In this document: positions 8,274 to 17,582 of the stretch, piece after piece | Position numbering within the stretch: position 1 is the first letter of the stretch | Layout: each line of letters opens with the position of its first letter | From: an uncultured Lachnospiraceae bacterium | GTDB lineage: Bacteria; Bacillota; Clostridia; Lachnospirales; Lachnospiraceae | Direction: 5' to 3' | DNA: 64,000 bases | Assembly (NCBI GenBank): GCA_945929965.1 | Contig: CAMEOT010000010.1 | Location: forward strand, 19,449-83,448 | Notes under the pieces: generated by a model | Seen by the model: the letters and a program-made list of their open reading frames with translations, nothing else | The model's database searches: none | What the model was told of the DNA's origin: nothing | Made by a program: the position numbers and the translations under genes

Positions 8274-9277
8274 TGGAACAGAAGGAACCGATTATTGTCC
8301 TGTATGACCGGGAGGAAGAATATGCGCGACTTTTTTCGGAATATTTAAAAAGACAAAAGGAACTGCCCTGGGAAATTCATACTTATACAGGAATAGAAGA
8401 ACTGTTGGACAGTGAAAAGACCGGAGAGGTGACTATGCTGGTGGTGGCGGAATCTTCCTATGCGGACAGACTGGAGATGTTGCAGCCTGTCTGCCAGGCG
8501 ATTCTGAACGAAAGCGGTACTCTTAGGTGGCATCAGTTTCCCAATATTAATAAATATCAGGAAGCGGAAAGGGTGTGGAAAGAACTGCTGGAACTGTATG
8601 TGGAGGCGGTAGGAGTACGGCTGCCGCTTTTGTGTGCGGAGTATAAGACAAAATTTATAGGAATCTATTCTCCGGTACACCGGTGCCTGCAGAGTTCTTT
8701 TGCACTGACACTTGCACAGCTGATTGCAGAAAAGCATCCTGCGCTATATCTGAATTTTGAACACTATATCGGAATCATGGAGCTTCTGCCTGAGAGACAG
8801 AACAGGGACTTGGCGGACCTGCTCTATTTTCTGGCAGGAGATCCGGACAAATTTTCACTGCGGATGCAGACTGTGATTCAGAAAAAAGGAAATCTGGACT
8901 ATATTCCGCCGATGCGCAACGGGCAGAATCTGCTGGAAATCACACTGGATGAATGGAGAAGTCTGTTTCAACGCATTGAAGAGCTCGGGAAATACGAATA
9001 TGTGATACTGGATCTGAGCGAATGTATACAAGGATTGTTTGAGGTGCTGCAGATCTGCACGGTGATATATACGCTGACGAAGGAAGATCCGATCTCGCAA
9101 TGTAAATTGAACCAGTACGAACAGCTGCTGGCTTTATGCGAAAAGGAAACGGTAAAGGATAAGACGAGAAAATTGAGTCTGCCGTATTTTCACAGGCTTC
9201 CATCGGATCTAGAGCAATACACCCGGGGAGAGTTCGCGGAATATGTAAGGAAAGAGATAGAACTGCTGGAAAAATAA
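8273..9277 (+). CDS. TadZ/CpaE-like pilus assembly protein
   Basis: A 334-residue protein with an N-terminal receiver-like fold (IIVLYDREEEYARLFSEYL, about residues 1-110) followed by a MinD/ParA-like ATPase region. The P-loop site is degenerate: IYSPVHRCLQSSFALTLAQL (about residues 133-152) replaces the GxxGGxGKTT motif, so nucleotide hydrolysis is doubtful. TadZ proteins place the Tad secretion apparatus at a cell site. Assignment rests on the two-part layout and on position between prepilin peptidase and TadA. The ATG overlaps the preceding stop codon. Confidence 0.75.
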   Translation: MEQKEPIIVLYDREEEYARLFSEYLKRQKELPWEIHTYTGIEELLDSEKTGEVTMLVVAESSYADRLEMLQPVCQAILNESGTLRWHQFPNINKYQEAERVWKELLELYVEAVGVRLPLLCAEYKTKFIGIYSPVHRCLQSSFALTLAQLIAEKHPALYLNFEHYIGIMELLPERQNRDLADLLYFLAGDPDKFSLRMQTVIQKKGNLDYIPPMRNGQNLLEITLDEWRSLFQRIEELGKYEYVILDLSECIQGLFEVLQICTVIYTLTKEDPISQCKLNQYEQLLALCEKETVKDKTRKLSLPYFHRLPSDLEQYTRGEFAEYVRKEIELLEK

Positions 9278-9294
9278 AAGGGAGAAGGATAATT

Positions 9295-10524
9295 ATGGAT
9301 TACTTGGAACAAAGAAGAAGACTACGTCAGATGGTACAGGAGAGACTGGATTACGGAAGAGATTATACAGATGAAGAGGTGGAAGACACCATTGATGAAG
9401 TACTTATGGAGCAGGACAGTCTGGAGCTGTGCTCAGTAGAACTACGGAGACGCCTGAGGAAGGAATTGTTTGACTCCTTACGAAGACTGGATATTCTGCA
9501 GATTTTTGTGGAGGACAGTTCTGTTACGGAGATCATGATCAATGGGATGGAACACATTTTTGTGGAAAGGGACGGACAATTACAGGTACTGGATCGGGGA
9601 TTTGATTCCATGGAAAAATTGCAGGATGTGATCCAGCAGATCGTAGCGGGATGTAACAGAGTGGTAAATGAGGCATCTCCGATCGTGGACGCTAGACTTA
9701 GCAACGGCTCCCGTGTCAATATTGTCATGAGTCCGATTGCACTGAACGGTCCGATCGTTACGATCCGGAGATTCCCGGATAAGCCCATTACCATGCAGAA
9801 GCTGATCGCTATGGATACATTATCCGTGGAAGCTGCGGAATTCTTAAAAATGTTGGTGAAAGCCGGTTATAACATTTTTGTAAGCGGAGGAACCGGCAGC
9901 GGCAAAACGACTTTCTTGAATGTACTGTCAGGTTTTATTCCGTCGGAGCAGAGGATCATTACCATTGAAGACAGTGCGGAACTGCAGCTGCAGGGGCTTC
10001 CGAATCTGGTACGCTTAGAGACCCGCAATGGCAGTGAGGATGGCTGCAGAGAAATCGGAATCCGTGAATTGATCCGGTCTTCACTGCGCATGAGACCTGA
10101 CCGCATCATTGTAGGGGAGGTAAGAGGCGCGGAAGCTATCGATATGTTGCAGTGTATGAATACCGGGCATGACGGAAGCATGTCCACAGGTCATGCCAAC
10201 AGTGCGGCAGACATGTTGTCCAGGCTGGAGAATATGGTACTTATGGGAATGGACCTTCCACTGCCGGCGATTCGGAACCAGATCGCTTCCGGAGTAGATA
10301 TTATAGTGCATCTTGGAAGAATCCGGGATAAGAGTAGAAAAGTACTGGAAATTACCGAAGTCATCGGATGTGAAAACGGAGAGATACGATTGAACCCGTT
10401 GTACCGGTTTGAAGAACTGGGAGAGAACAGCGAGGGGAATGTGGTTGGTAAATTGCAGAAAACAGGAGGACTGCTTCATGAAGGAAAGCTCAAAGCGGCG
10501 GGTTTTTCGGGCGCCGTTTCATGA
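9295..10524 (+). CDS. tadA: TadA/CpaF secretion ATPase
   Basis: A 409-residue hexameric ATPase of the type II/IV secretion family that powers Flp pilus assembly at the inner face of the membrane. Walker A GGTGSGKTT lies near residues 199-207, the Asp box around TIEDSAELQLQG, Walker B in RPDRIIVGEVRGAEAID, and the His box in STGHANSAADML. Length and motifs are complete. It has a GGGAGAAGG site before the ATG. Its 3' end overlaps the tadB-like gene by 47 bp in another frame, so translation of the two is probably coupled. Confidence 0.95.
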   Translation: MDYLEQRRRLRQMVQERLDYGRDYTDEEVEDTIDEVLMEQDSLELCSVELRRRLRKELFDSLRRLDILQIFVEDSSVTEIMINGMEHIFVERDGQLQVLDRGFDSMEKLQDVIQQIVAGCNRVVNEASPIVDARLSNGSRVNIVMSPIALNGPIVTIRRFPDKPITMQKLIAMDTLSVEAAEFLKMLVKAGYNIFVSGGTGSGKTTFLNVLSGFIPSEQRIITIEDSAELQLQGLPNLVRLETRNGSEDGCREIGIRELIRSSLRMRPDRIIVGEVRGAEAIDMLQCMNTGHDGSMSTGHANSAADMLSRLENMVLMGMDLPLPAIRNQIASGVDIIVHLGRIRDKSRKVLEITEVIGCENGEIRLNPLYRFEELGENSEGNVVGKLQKTGGLLHEGKLKAAGFSGAVS

Positions 10525-11245
10525 CAAAGTACATATTATAAAACCATTGTTGCAGACGACAGTTATGATTCTCTTTTTTTCCTGGTTCTTTTATCGTTCC
10601 GTATTTGCGGTCATAGTTCTGATACTTCCGGGAATCTGGTATTTCAAAGGATGTGTCCGCAGACAGAGGAACAGAAATCAATGGGAATTGACCATACAGT
10701 TCAAGGAGTGCATCCTGGCAGTGGCCAATTCTCTGAGGGCTGGATATGCCGTGGAAAATGCATTTTTGGAGAGCAGAGAGGACATAAGGATGCTTTATGG
10801 AGAACGTTCGGTAATGTACTGTGAACTGGAATTGATACGCAGAGGCATGATATTGAACATTACATTGGAAGATCTGGTGGAAGATCTGGCAGGGCGAAGC
10901 GGCTGTGATGAGATCCGGCAATTTTCTGCGGTGCTGTCAGTAGCAAAACGTGGAGGTGGAAATATTTCACAGATCATACGGAATACCGCAACACTCATAA
11001 GCGATAAAGTTGACACGACGCAGGAAATGATGACATTACTCCGGGGAAGGCAGATGGAACAGACTGTTATGGAGATAATACCGTTTGTCATAGCTCTGTA
11101 TATAGGAAGTACGTATCCCGGATATTTTGCACCGCTATATCACAATATGAGCGGTTATATTGTCATGACAGTATGTCTTGTTATTTATATAGGTGCTTAT
11201 ATGACAGGAGAGAAGATCATGGACCGTATTGCGGACAACCTTTGA
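10478..11245 (+). CDS. tadB: TadB-like pilus platform protein
   Basis: A 255-residue inner-membrane protein with two N-terminal membrane segments (about residues 30-65), a cytoplasmic T2SS-F domain (helical, with LAVANSLRAGYAVENAFLES) and two C-terminal membrane segments. TadB and TadC form the platform on which TadA acts. The ATG at 10478 is chosen because AGGAGGA lies at 10464-10470 directly upstream; the frame could extend further back but lacks a better site. It sits inside the 3' end of tadA. Confidence 0.85.
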   Translation: MKESSKRRVFRAPFHDKVHIIKPLLQTTVMILFFSWFFYRSVFAVIVLILPGIWYFKGCVRRQRNRNQWELTIQFKECILAVANSLRAGYAVENAFLESREDIRMLYGERSVMYCELELIRRGMILNITLEDLVEDLAGRSGCDEIRQFSAVLSVAKRGGGNISQIIRNTATLISDKVDTTQEMMTLLRGRQMEQTVMEIIPFVIALYIGSTYPGYFAPLYHNMSGYIVMTVCLVIYIGAYMTGEKIMDRIADNL

Positions 11246-11257
11246 TGGGGAGTGGAT

Positions 11258-12625
11258 ATGGATCGTAAAAAAGGCATTTTCGGAATTTGTTATCAAATAG
11301 TGCTGAAAATCTATAAAAAACTGCATCTGTGGAAAATACCGGTTCTCGGCAGAGATAGAGTAAGAGCGGATCTGAACCAGCTGTATCCCGGGGAAAATAC
11401 GGAAGAACGCATAACGGAGTATTATGTAACGAAACTGACAATGTCTGTCATACTATTGATTGCCGGAATATGTGTTGCATTCCTGGTAGTGGTCGCCGGC
11501 AGAGAACGTGATCCCATTGAGAACGGCCGGATGCAGCGGGAGGACTATAAGAGTGGAGAGAAGGATTATATCATAACCGCAAAACTGGAAGACGGTGAGA
11601 AGTTTTCTTTTCCAATCAAAGTAACTCCAAGAAAATATGAGGAACAAGAGCTGCAGCAGATGGCATTGACATTCCGGGAGGAACTTTCGGAGTTAATACT
11701 GGGGGAGAATGAATCGCTTGACAGAGTGGTTACGAATCTGGAACTGGCGGAAGAATATACGGGATATCCCTTTTTGGTGGAATGGAGAAGTGATTCTCCC
11801 GATGTGGTTGACCGGGATGGAGTGGTACACATGCGGGAAGAAGACTGCATGGTACACCTGAATGCGGAATTGCATTATGAAGAATACTGTGAGACGGCAG
11901 ATGTGACCGTTACGGTAAAAACCAAAGATATTTTACAGCAAAGTGAAAAAGAGCTTATTGAGGAATTGTTACGGTCAGCACAGCTGACAGATCCGGAAAA
12001 GGAAAGTTTTCCGCTACCGAAATTGGTGGAAGGGAAAAAGATTACCTGGGAAGTAAAAAATATGATCGGTTTTCAAATCTTAGGGGGAACACTTCTGACG
12101 GCGATTGCGATTTTTTTCTTCAAAGACAGAGATACTCATGAACTGGTAGAGAAAAAGAAGCAGGAAGCCAAAAGAAAGTATCCGGAGATTTTACAGAAGC
12201 TGACACTGTATATGGAAGCCGGATTGACAGTGCGGGCAGCATTTGGCAGGGTAGCAGAGGATTATGAACAGGCGCGGAACTGCGGCGCTGCAAAACAGGC
12301 GGCATATGAAGAACTTCTGATGGCTAACAGAGAACTCCGAATGGGAATATCTGAGAGTGCAGCGTATGAGAACTTCGGAAAGCGGACGGGGGTCAGAGAG
12401 TATATCCGGCTGAGTACTTTTCTTACTCAAAACGTAAAAAAGGGAAGCACGCAGCTGTTACAGCAATTACGGGAGGAAGCAAAGACAGCGGAAGAGATGC
12501 GAATGCAGAATGCCAGAAAACTCAGTGAGGAAGCATCTACAAAATTATTACTGCCTATGATGCTGCTTCTTCTGATGGTTATGATACTAATTATGTATCC
12601 TGCATTTTCTAATGTAGGAGTCTGA
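11258..12625 (+). CDS. tadC: TadC-like pilus platform protein with extra extracytoplasmic domain
   Basis: A 455-residue membrane protein. The first membrane segment lies near residues 60-82. A polar region of about 180 residues follows (LEDGEKFSFPIKVTP onward), probably outside the cytoplasm, then a second membrane segment near 267-285, the T2SS-F domain (YPEILQKLTLYMEAGLTVRAAF) and a C-terminal membrane segment. The large inserted domain makes it longer than a usual TadC (about 300 residues). The ATG at 11258 follows GGGGAG; a GTG two codons upstream is also possible. Confidence 0.82.
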   Translation: MDRKKGIFGICYQIVLKIYKKLHLWKIPVLGRDRVRADLNQLYPGENTEERITEYYVTKLTMSVILLIAGICVAFLVVVAGRERDPIENGRMQREDYKSGEKDYIITAKLEDGEKFSFPIKVTPRKYEEQELQQMALTFREELSELILGENESLDRVVTNLELAEEYTGYPFLVEWRSDSPDVVDRDGVVHMREEDCMVHLNAELHYEEYCETADVTVTVKTKDILQQSEKELIEELLRSAQLTDPEKESFPLPKLVEGKKITWEVKNMIGFQILGGTLLTAIAIFFFKDRDTHELVEKKKQEAKRKYPEILQKLTLYMEAGLTVRAAFGRVAEDYEQARNCGAAKQAAYEELLMANRELRMGISESAAYENFGKRTGVREYIRLSTFLTQNVKKGSTQLLQQLREEAKTAEEMRMQNARKLSEEASTKLLLPMMLLLLMVMILIMYPAFSNVGV

Positions 12626-12653
12626 AAATGAAATCACGAACAGGAGGAAAATT

Positions 12654-12743
12654 ATGTCACATTTAAAAACAGTTCGACAATTTTTAACAGAAGAAGACGG
12701 AATGGGAACGGTAGAGGTGATTCTGATCATCGTGGAAATATAG
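12654..12743 (+). pseudogene. Flp pilin gene truncated by element insertion
   Basis: After a perfect AGGAGG site an ATG opens a 29-residue frame that starts MSHLKTVRQFLTEEDGMG and continues TVEVILIIVEI. This is the start of an Flp-type prepilin: a short basic leader, Gly before the cleavage site, Glu at +5, then the hydrophobic stem. The stem should run about 20 more hydrophobic residues, but it ends after seven and hits a stop. The remaining sequence to the right is unrelated, so the gene has been split by the inserted element. The missing part should lie beyond the right edge of the window. Confidence 0.85.
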
Positions 12744-12745
12744 GC
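12720..12745. other. Probable attL junction
   Basis: Pilin-like coding sequence (GTGATTCTGATCATCGTG, 12718-12735) gives way to non-pilin sequence at about 12735. Large serine recombinases leave only a very short shared core, so the exact crossover cannot be placed without the right junction or an empty site. Confidence 0.6.
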
Positions 12746-12799
12746 ACCACTAGATATACTGTGTTTTATGAGGAAACTTTTTTCAAAGATAGTGTTAAA

Positions 12800-12814
12800 G
12801 GGGCAAGATGCCCC
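12800..12814 (-). terminator. Hairpin downstream of the ParB-like gene
   Basis: A 6-bp GC-rich stem GGGGCA/TGCCCC lies 5 bp beyond the stop of the minus-strand gene and is followed by only three T in that direction. It may be a weak terminator. Confidence 0.4.
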
Positions 12815-12818
12815 ATAT

Positions 12819-13739
12819 TTAAGATTTGTTAGATTCACTATCAGTATTGGAAAATAAAGATATTTGTTCATCGGTAGAGGTAGTATTAGTGGATTGTTGA
12901 ACCAGGGAGTTTGTATCGTCATCCAAAGGAGCAGGCATCTTATTTTTGGAGTAGAGCTTTTCTATTTGCAATCCACCGGTATTTTTCTTATTGTAAAAAA
13001 TAAGCATAGCCTCTGAATAACCAAGAGATCCAGCGTGCCTGTCTTTGGCAGTTCTGCTTAATTCCCGGATAGAGATCATTCCCAGTTTTTCTATAAACAT
13101 GGTATCTTTCATGGTATCCCCAAAACAGTTTATCAGTCTGGCAACACCGCTTAGCATATTGGCGGAGAAAGATTTTTGTTCCCCTTCCCATGTCTGAACA
13201 ATAAGACGAAGGGTTCTGTCTAATACGTGAAAACCATATTTTACGTAAATATCTTCCACCGTGGAGATAGCACAGATATTACCGGGAGCAGATTTTGCAC
13301 TGAGAATGAGGTCGTAGGATTCCACCAAAGCTTTAATGGTAAGCTGGATGTCGTTTTCAGCTTCCACATTTGCCATGAAGATTTCATAAGGGGAGAGTGC
13401 TTTGGTGTATTTTAACTGATTTGCAAAGATGTCAGCCTCTTCCTCATAGACAAGATCATCATATACCATGCACCAGACAGGTGTCTCTCTGGATCCGGAG
13501 ACAAGAGCTATAATCTCAATAGTGTGCTGTCCATTGAAAACATAGTTGATACCATTACGTCTGCTGACTTTTACCGGATTGATCTGCCGTAAATCGAAGT
13601 GAGCAGCTGCATTTTGAACGTGTTTGACAGACAGATTTCTTTGGTAATCCTGATTAGACACCAGATTCTTGATGGGAATAAGTTCAAACTGGACATTTGG
13701 AATAAACTGATTTAAGTCGATTTCTACTTCATTATTCAT
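12819..13739 (-). CDS. ParB-nuclease-like protein (DUF6551-like)
   Basis: A 306-residue protein with the ParB/Srx fold signature near the N-terminus: IPIKNLVSNQDYQRNLSVKHVQNAA followed by FNGQHTIEIIA, where the GQH(T) motif is typical. The rest is helical, and the last 45 residues are Ser/Thr/Asn-rich and probably disordered. Such proteins near serine recombinases may help regulate or direct integration. Partition is less likely because no ParA is beside it. It overlaps the upstream gene by 8 bp and ends the integration operon. Confidence 0.65.
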   Translation of the reverse strand: MNNEVEIDLNQFIPNVQFELIPIKNLVSNQDYQRNLSVKHVQNAAAHFDLRQINPVKVSRRNGINYVFNGQHTIEIIALVSGSRETPVWCMVYDDLVYEEEADIFANQLKYTKALSPYEIFMANVEAENDIQLTIKALVESYDLILSAKSAPGNICAISTVEDIYVKYGFHVLDRTLRLIVQTWEGEQKSFSANMLSGVARLINCFGDTMKDTMFIEKLGMISIRELSRTAKDRHAGSLGYSEAMLIFYNKKNTGGLQIEKLYSKNKMPAPLDDDTNSLVQQSTNTTSTDEQISLFSNTDSESNKS

Positions 13740-14649
13740 TGTCGGGCTCCTTTATTTTAAGCAGGATAAGTGATGCTGTATTACATAATTTTTCTAGGAC
13801 ATTTTCAAGTTTTTCCTTGGCTTCGTCGGAAGCAAGGCTAAGTTTAGAGATACGTAGGAATCTTTCCATAGAGCAATTCCACGCATTTACTGTCAGTGTA
13901 AGGCTGGATAGTTCTGCATCCCTGTCATATACCGGCATCTGTTTGATTTGTGGATTCGCTTTTTGTGGAAGATTGGGCTGTTCAATATAAAAGCTATCAG
14001 GGAGTCGGGTGATACCTTCCCTATAAGCCTGTGCAATTCTTGTAGGAGATAACTTGGCTAGCACCATTGTATTTTCCATGGATATCCGAAAGGACTGTGT
14101 AAGGATGGCATCCCCAACTGTTTTATTTTTTCTTCGTATTTCATCCACAGCAGAGGCAAAATTGGAATATTTTGTCACCGTAGTGGGCGAAACATGAAAG
14201 ATAGAAGATGCGATGAATGCAGTTTTGTTTTTTGCGAATTTGTTGCCTAGTATTTGTGTGTGTTCCTTGGCAAAGGGAACGGATCTTTTTCCATGGTATG
14301 CATCTGCCATCAGTGCACGCATATAATAATATGCTTTACCGATTAGATAACGGTTATGGGGTTCTGGCAGGTATTCTGTCTGAATGAAAGTTTCACAAGC
14401 ATAGAAAAGAGCATCATTCTCAGAATAGAAAGACATTTTTTCAATTTCAAAGGGAATGTTATACTTGTGGCAGATCTGATAACATAAAAAATCTGTGAGG
14501 ATGATATTATTCCAGACTTTGATCGGATAAGGAGCAGATCCTAAAAGCACCAGATTACTCTCTGCTTTGGAGTAATCGTCTTTGGAATAAATGGGAGCGA
14601 GAGCCTGAAATTCTTTATCAATAATTAAATGATGGCATTTCTTGTTCAT
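13732..14649 (-). CDS. Conserved accessory protein of the integration module, function unknown
   Basis: A 305-residue soluble, mostly helical protein. A central segment (IASSIFHVSPTTVTKYSNFASAVDEIRRK, about residues 146-175) resembles a helix-turn-helix, so DNA binding is possible. I do not recognise the family. It lies 4 bp after the preceding gene and overlaps the ParB-like gene by 8 bp, so it is translated as part of the serine recombinase operon and may act with the ParB-like protein. Confidence 0.6.
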   Translation of the reverse strand: MNKKCHHLIIDKEFQALAPIYSKDDYSKAESNLVLLGSAPYPIKVWNNIILTDFLCYQICHKYNIPFEIEKMSFYSENDALFYACETFIQTEYLPEPHNRYLIGKAYYYMRALMADAYHGKRSVPFAKEHTQILGNKFAKNKTAFIASSIFHVSPTTVTKYSNFASAVDEIRRKNKTVGDAILTQSFRISMENTMVLAKLSPTRIAQAYREGITRLPDSFYIEQPNLPQKANPQIKQMPVYDRDAELSSLTLTVNAWNCSMERFLRISKLSLASDEAKEKLENVLEKLCNTASLILLKIKEPDNE

Positions 14650-14653
14650 AGAA

Positions 14654-15055
14654 TCAGGACTCCTTTATTGGGGAAGAGGAAATCAGGGATACAGCATCTT
14701 GCATATGATACATAATCACTTTCTGCTTTGGCAGAAGAGTACCATTTAGCTTATAGGACATATTTTCGTTCCAGTCATCCGAAAGAAGCATAAGTTTTTC
14801 TATAAAGGAAGTGCTGTAAATTTCGCAACATTTGCTTTCGCTTAACTGCTCCCATTTAATGCGTTCACAGGCAGCCTGATAGGAAGAAACAGGACACAGA
14901 AGTATTATTTTTTTCTCCGGGTTTACCAAAAGCTGGATATATTGGGGATTATCGAGTAAAGCGAGTGTCTGCTTGTGGATGCGGAGTCTGCTTTTTTTAG
15001 GATCAATAACTAAAGGAAGGTTCTTTAGGTTCTTGGGTAAAGGTGATCTGCTCAT
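14654..15055 (-). CDS. Stand-alone copy of the recombinase C-terminal module (short)
   Basis: A 133-residue protein resembling the C-terminal module of the neighbouring serine recombinase. Shared elements are a strand pair RLRIHKQTLALLDNPQYIQLLVNPEKKIILLCP, a CCEIYS..FIEKLMLLSDDWN stretch and YKLNGTLLPKQ. The same order appears in the 229-residue neighbour and in the recombinase itself. It has no resolvase domain, so it cannot recombine DNA alone. It overlaps the 229-residue gene by 53 bp. A role as a recombinase partner or directionality factor is inference. Confidence 0.65.
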   Translation of the reverse strand: MSRSPLPKNLKNLPLVIDPKKSRLRIHKQTLALLDNPQYIQLLVNPEKKIILLCPVSSYQAACERIKWEQLSESKCCEIYSTSFIEKLMLLSDDWNENMSYKLNGTLLPKQKVIMYHMQDAVSLISSSPIKES

Positions 15056-15692
15056 AATGTTCCTCTCTATTTTCTGTGAAATTTCCGACTTTTTCCTGTT
15101 CGGGGTTTAAGGAAAAGACAGCATAATTATCAAAAGTATTTACCTGCATGGATTTTTTATGTTCCACGACTGGGATACCAAACTGATTTTTCCAGTCATC
15201 GGGATAAGTGGGAGTTTTTTGCGTTTTAACTTTTCCGTCTTCGGTGACACTGCGCTTAAAAGTTTCAGCACTGTTTAAATCAAACACGTAAAGAAGTTCT
15301 CCGTTTGAGCGGATCAGCTTTCCAAGAAGCTTATAGCGATAGTTTGTGTCCCAGTTCATTAAGGACATAATTTTAGCATAAAAGATTCTGCAGGTAATCT
15401 GCTTTGGGGTACGTTTCCCGGAAGCAGAGCACCACCGCAGGGAATCCTTTTCCTCTTCACTGCAGGGACGGACTGCTACTTTTTTAGTGGTAGGATTTAC
15501 AAGGATCTGTACATAATCATAGTCAGGCAGCCTTTTGATGCAGGCAGTATTTACACCACATTTATAGTTGTTAAGTGTAAAAGAGGGTTCAAAAATGTGA
15601 GCGAAGAACTCACCTCTTACGACCTGAAAGCCATCGTAGGAAAAATCACTATCATCTATAATATCTTCGTTATTGTGTGGTATTTCGTTCAT
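15003..15692 (-). CDS. Stand-alone copy of the recombinase C-terminal module (long)
   Basis: A 229-residue protein. The central region (VNTACIKRLPDYDYVQILVNPTTKKVAVRPC, then ITCRIFYAKIMSLMNWDTNYRYKLLGK) matches the recombinase C-terminal module in pattern and order, and both carry the RPC(S/N) segment followed by a short SLRW/SLQW motif. It also shares the start of that module (FQVVRGEFFAHIFEPSFTLN against FEVARSQFFTTLGKVFLTFS). No catalytic residues are present. Its start overlaps the recombinase stop by 23 bp, indicating coupled translation. Confidence 0.65.
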   Translation of the reverse strand: MNEIPHNNEDIIDDSDFSYDGFQVVRGEFFAHIFEPSFTLNNYKCGVNTACIKRLPDYDYVQILVNPTTKKVAVRPCSEEEKDSLRWCSASGKRTPKQITCRIFYAKIMSLMNWDTNYRYKLLGKLIRSNGELLYVFDLNSAETFKRSVTEDGKVKTQKTPTYPDDWKNQFGIPVVEHKKSMQVNTFDNYAVFSLNPEQEKVGNFTENREEHYEQITFTQEPKEPSFSY

Positions 15693-17466
15693 ATAGGGTC
15701 TCCTTTATTCCATTGATATTTTTAATAAGATCTTCCGGGCTGGTACAGTTTTCTAAAGCATCATCTGTTTTATAAGTAATCTCAGTAGGGGATGTAGTAT
15801 AGTTTACCTCTGTGGAAGTCTTTGTTTTGTAATATTCATCTCCAAAATTTTGTACCCAGTCCTTTGGGTAAGCAACCACTGTTCCGGTCGGATTGTTCTT
15901 GTCCAGTTTGGAAGAGGGAATGAAGACTTCTGTATCACTTAAATCAAAAAACAGGTAAGAATCTTTTTTTGTGCCGGTTAGTTTATATTTCAGATCCGGA
16001 TTCCATCCAAACAGTTCAAAGAGAGTAGGCAGATAGGCACTTCCGGAAACGTCTTTCGGAACGGTTTTTCCATCGGATTTTTTTGACCATTGCAGACTGT
16101 TTTTGGAGTCCTTATTGCAGGGACGGATTGCAAGGATATGTTCATAAGGGTGAATCAGAAATTCCACATAAGGGGAATCCAGTTTTCTTACACATTCGCT
16201 GCTAAAGCGAATCTTGCGAAAGGAGAAAGTCAGAAATACTTTTCCGAGCGTTGTAAAAAACTGACTTCTTGCAACTTCAAAACCTCTTAGATCGAAGTCT
16301 CCGGAATTTACTTTTACCGGGGAGTCGGAATTATCATCAGGATCTAACTGACTTATGCAGGCCTGCAGATAATCATTAGCAGTAAAGGCGGACCATCTGG
16401 TATTTACAAGGACATAACCTTTTAAGGAACCATCGGAAATCACGTTTAGCTTTGGCATAAGATCTTTGGTTCCATATTTTGCATTGCTGATGAGCTTTTG
16501 CACAGCAATGAAATCTTCTCTTGAGATAATGGGCTCATGGTGATCTTTTTTGTGATACTGATTTCTGTCCTGGTTATTCTTCTTGGATTTATGGTCGAGA
16601 AAATTAGGGGTAAAGGTTTTTCTTGCTAAGATATCTCCGCAGTGCCGTTCATTTTGTAGGACGTTCAAAATGGTACCGGAGCTCCAGGTGGTATTTCCCT
16701 TTTTGGTTCGCCTTTTTAAAAGTGTCAGTTCTTCCGCAATCTCTTTTGTGGAAAAACCGTACAAATACATAAAAAAGATCAGGCGTACTGTTCTTGCTTC
16801 CTCTTCATTTATTATAAGATTTCCGTCATCATCCCTGTCGTATCCAAGAAGCGGAGGAGTTAGAAAGATTCCACGTTTGAAGCGCATCTCTATGGAAGCG
16901 TTCATGATTTCGCTCTTGGTATGAGATTCTTCCTGTGCCAGTGTGGAGATAAAGGAAAGACTCATTTCGGAGTTGGGATTTAAGGTATAGATATTTTCTG
17001 TTTCAAAGAGGACTGCAACCGGAGGGGTAAGTGCTGCCAGATCCCTTACGTGTTTGATGCAATCCACCACATTTCTTGCAAATCGGGATACACTTTTGGT
17101 AATGATTAAGTCAATTTTTCCATCTTTGCAGTCATTAATCATACGGATAAAGGCATCTCTGTGTTTTAAGGAAGTGCCGGAGATTCCTTCATCGGCGTAA
17201 ATATCAACAAGCACCCAGTTCATATGAGAATTTACAACATCCTGATAGTGATTTTTCTGTAATTCATAGGAAGAAGTCTGATTGGGGTCATCCGTGGAAA
17301 CTCTGGCATATACGGCAACTCTCTGCACTCTGTCCGGATCGTCTAAGCGGATCTGAGGCATGGCAGGAATGACTTCTATTTCTTCGGGATTGATTCCCTT
17401 ATAGCGTTCTCTGATTTTTGCTTTTTTCAGTTCCTGTGAGGAAAGTTTTTCTTCGGATTCATTCAT
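15670..17466 (-). CDS. Large serine recombinase (integrase)
   Basis: A 598-residue large serine recombinase, the probable integrase and excisionase of the ICE. The catalytic domain begins at RVAVYARVSTDD with nucleophile Ser57, followed by the helix YADEGISGTSLKHRDAFIRM and KSVSRFARN. The recombinase domain follows (GYDRDDDGNLIINEEEARTV, about residues 220-330). There is no clear CxxC zinc-ribbon; the C-terminal 200 residues instead carry a beta-rich module that is repeated in the next two genes. It lies about 4.7 kb of minus-strand genes away from the disrupted pilin, in keeping with an end-located integration module. Confidence 0.93.
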   Translation of the reverse strand: MNESEEKLSSQELKKAKIRERYKGINPEEIEVIPAMPQIRLDDPDRVQRVAVYARVSTDDPNQTSSYELQKNHYQDVVNSHMNWVLVDIYADEGISGTSLKHRDAFIRMINDCKDGKIDLIITKSVSRFARNVVDCIKHVRDLAALTPPVAVLFETENIYTLNPNSEMSLSFISTLAQEESHTKSEIMNASIEMRFKRGIFLTPPLLGYDRDDDGNLIINEEEARTVRLIFFMYLYGFSTKEIAEELTLLKRRTKKGNTTWSSGTILNVLQNERHCGDILARKTFTPNFLDHKSKKNNQDRNQYHKKDHHEPIISREDFIAVQKLISNAKYGTKDLMPKLNVISDGSLKGYVLVNTRWSAFTANDYLQACISQLDPDDNSDSPVKVNSGDFDLRGFEVARSQFFTTLGKVFLTFSFRKIRFSSECVRKLDSPYVEFLIHPYEHILAIRPCNKDSKNSLQWSKKSDGKTVPKDVSGSAYLPTLFELFGWNPDLKYKLTGTKKDSYLFFDLSDTEVFIPSSKLDKNNPTGTVVAYPKDWVQNFGDEYYKTKTSTEVNYTTSPTEITYKTDDALENCTSPEDLIKNINGIKETLYERNTTQ

Positions 17467-17582
17467 GTTTCTTAAGACTCCTTAGGTTATGGGAAAATTA
17501 TAGAAATGCGTGTAGAAAATGAGAATGGACTGACGGTTTCAAACGAAACCACCAGTCCTATTTTTGCGAAAAATATATGCCC

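Noticed and set aside
12819..14649. ParAB partition system
   Set aside because: The ParB-like protein has no ParA beside it and lies in the integrase operon, so classical partition is unlikely.
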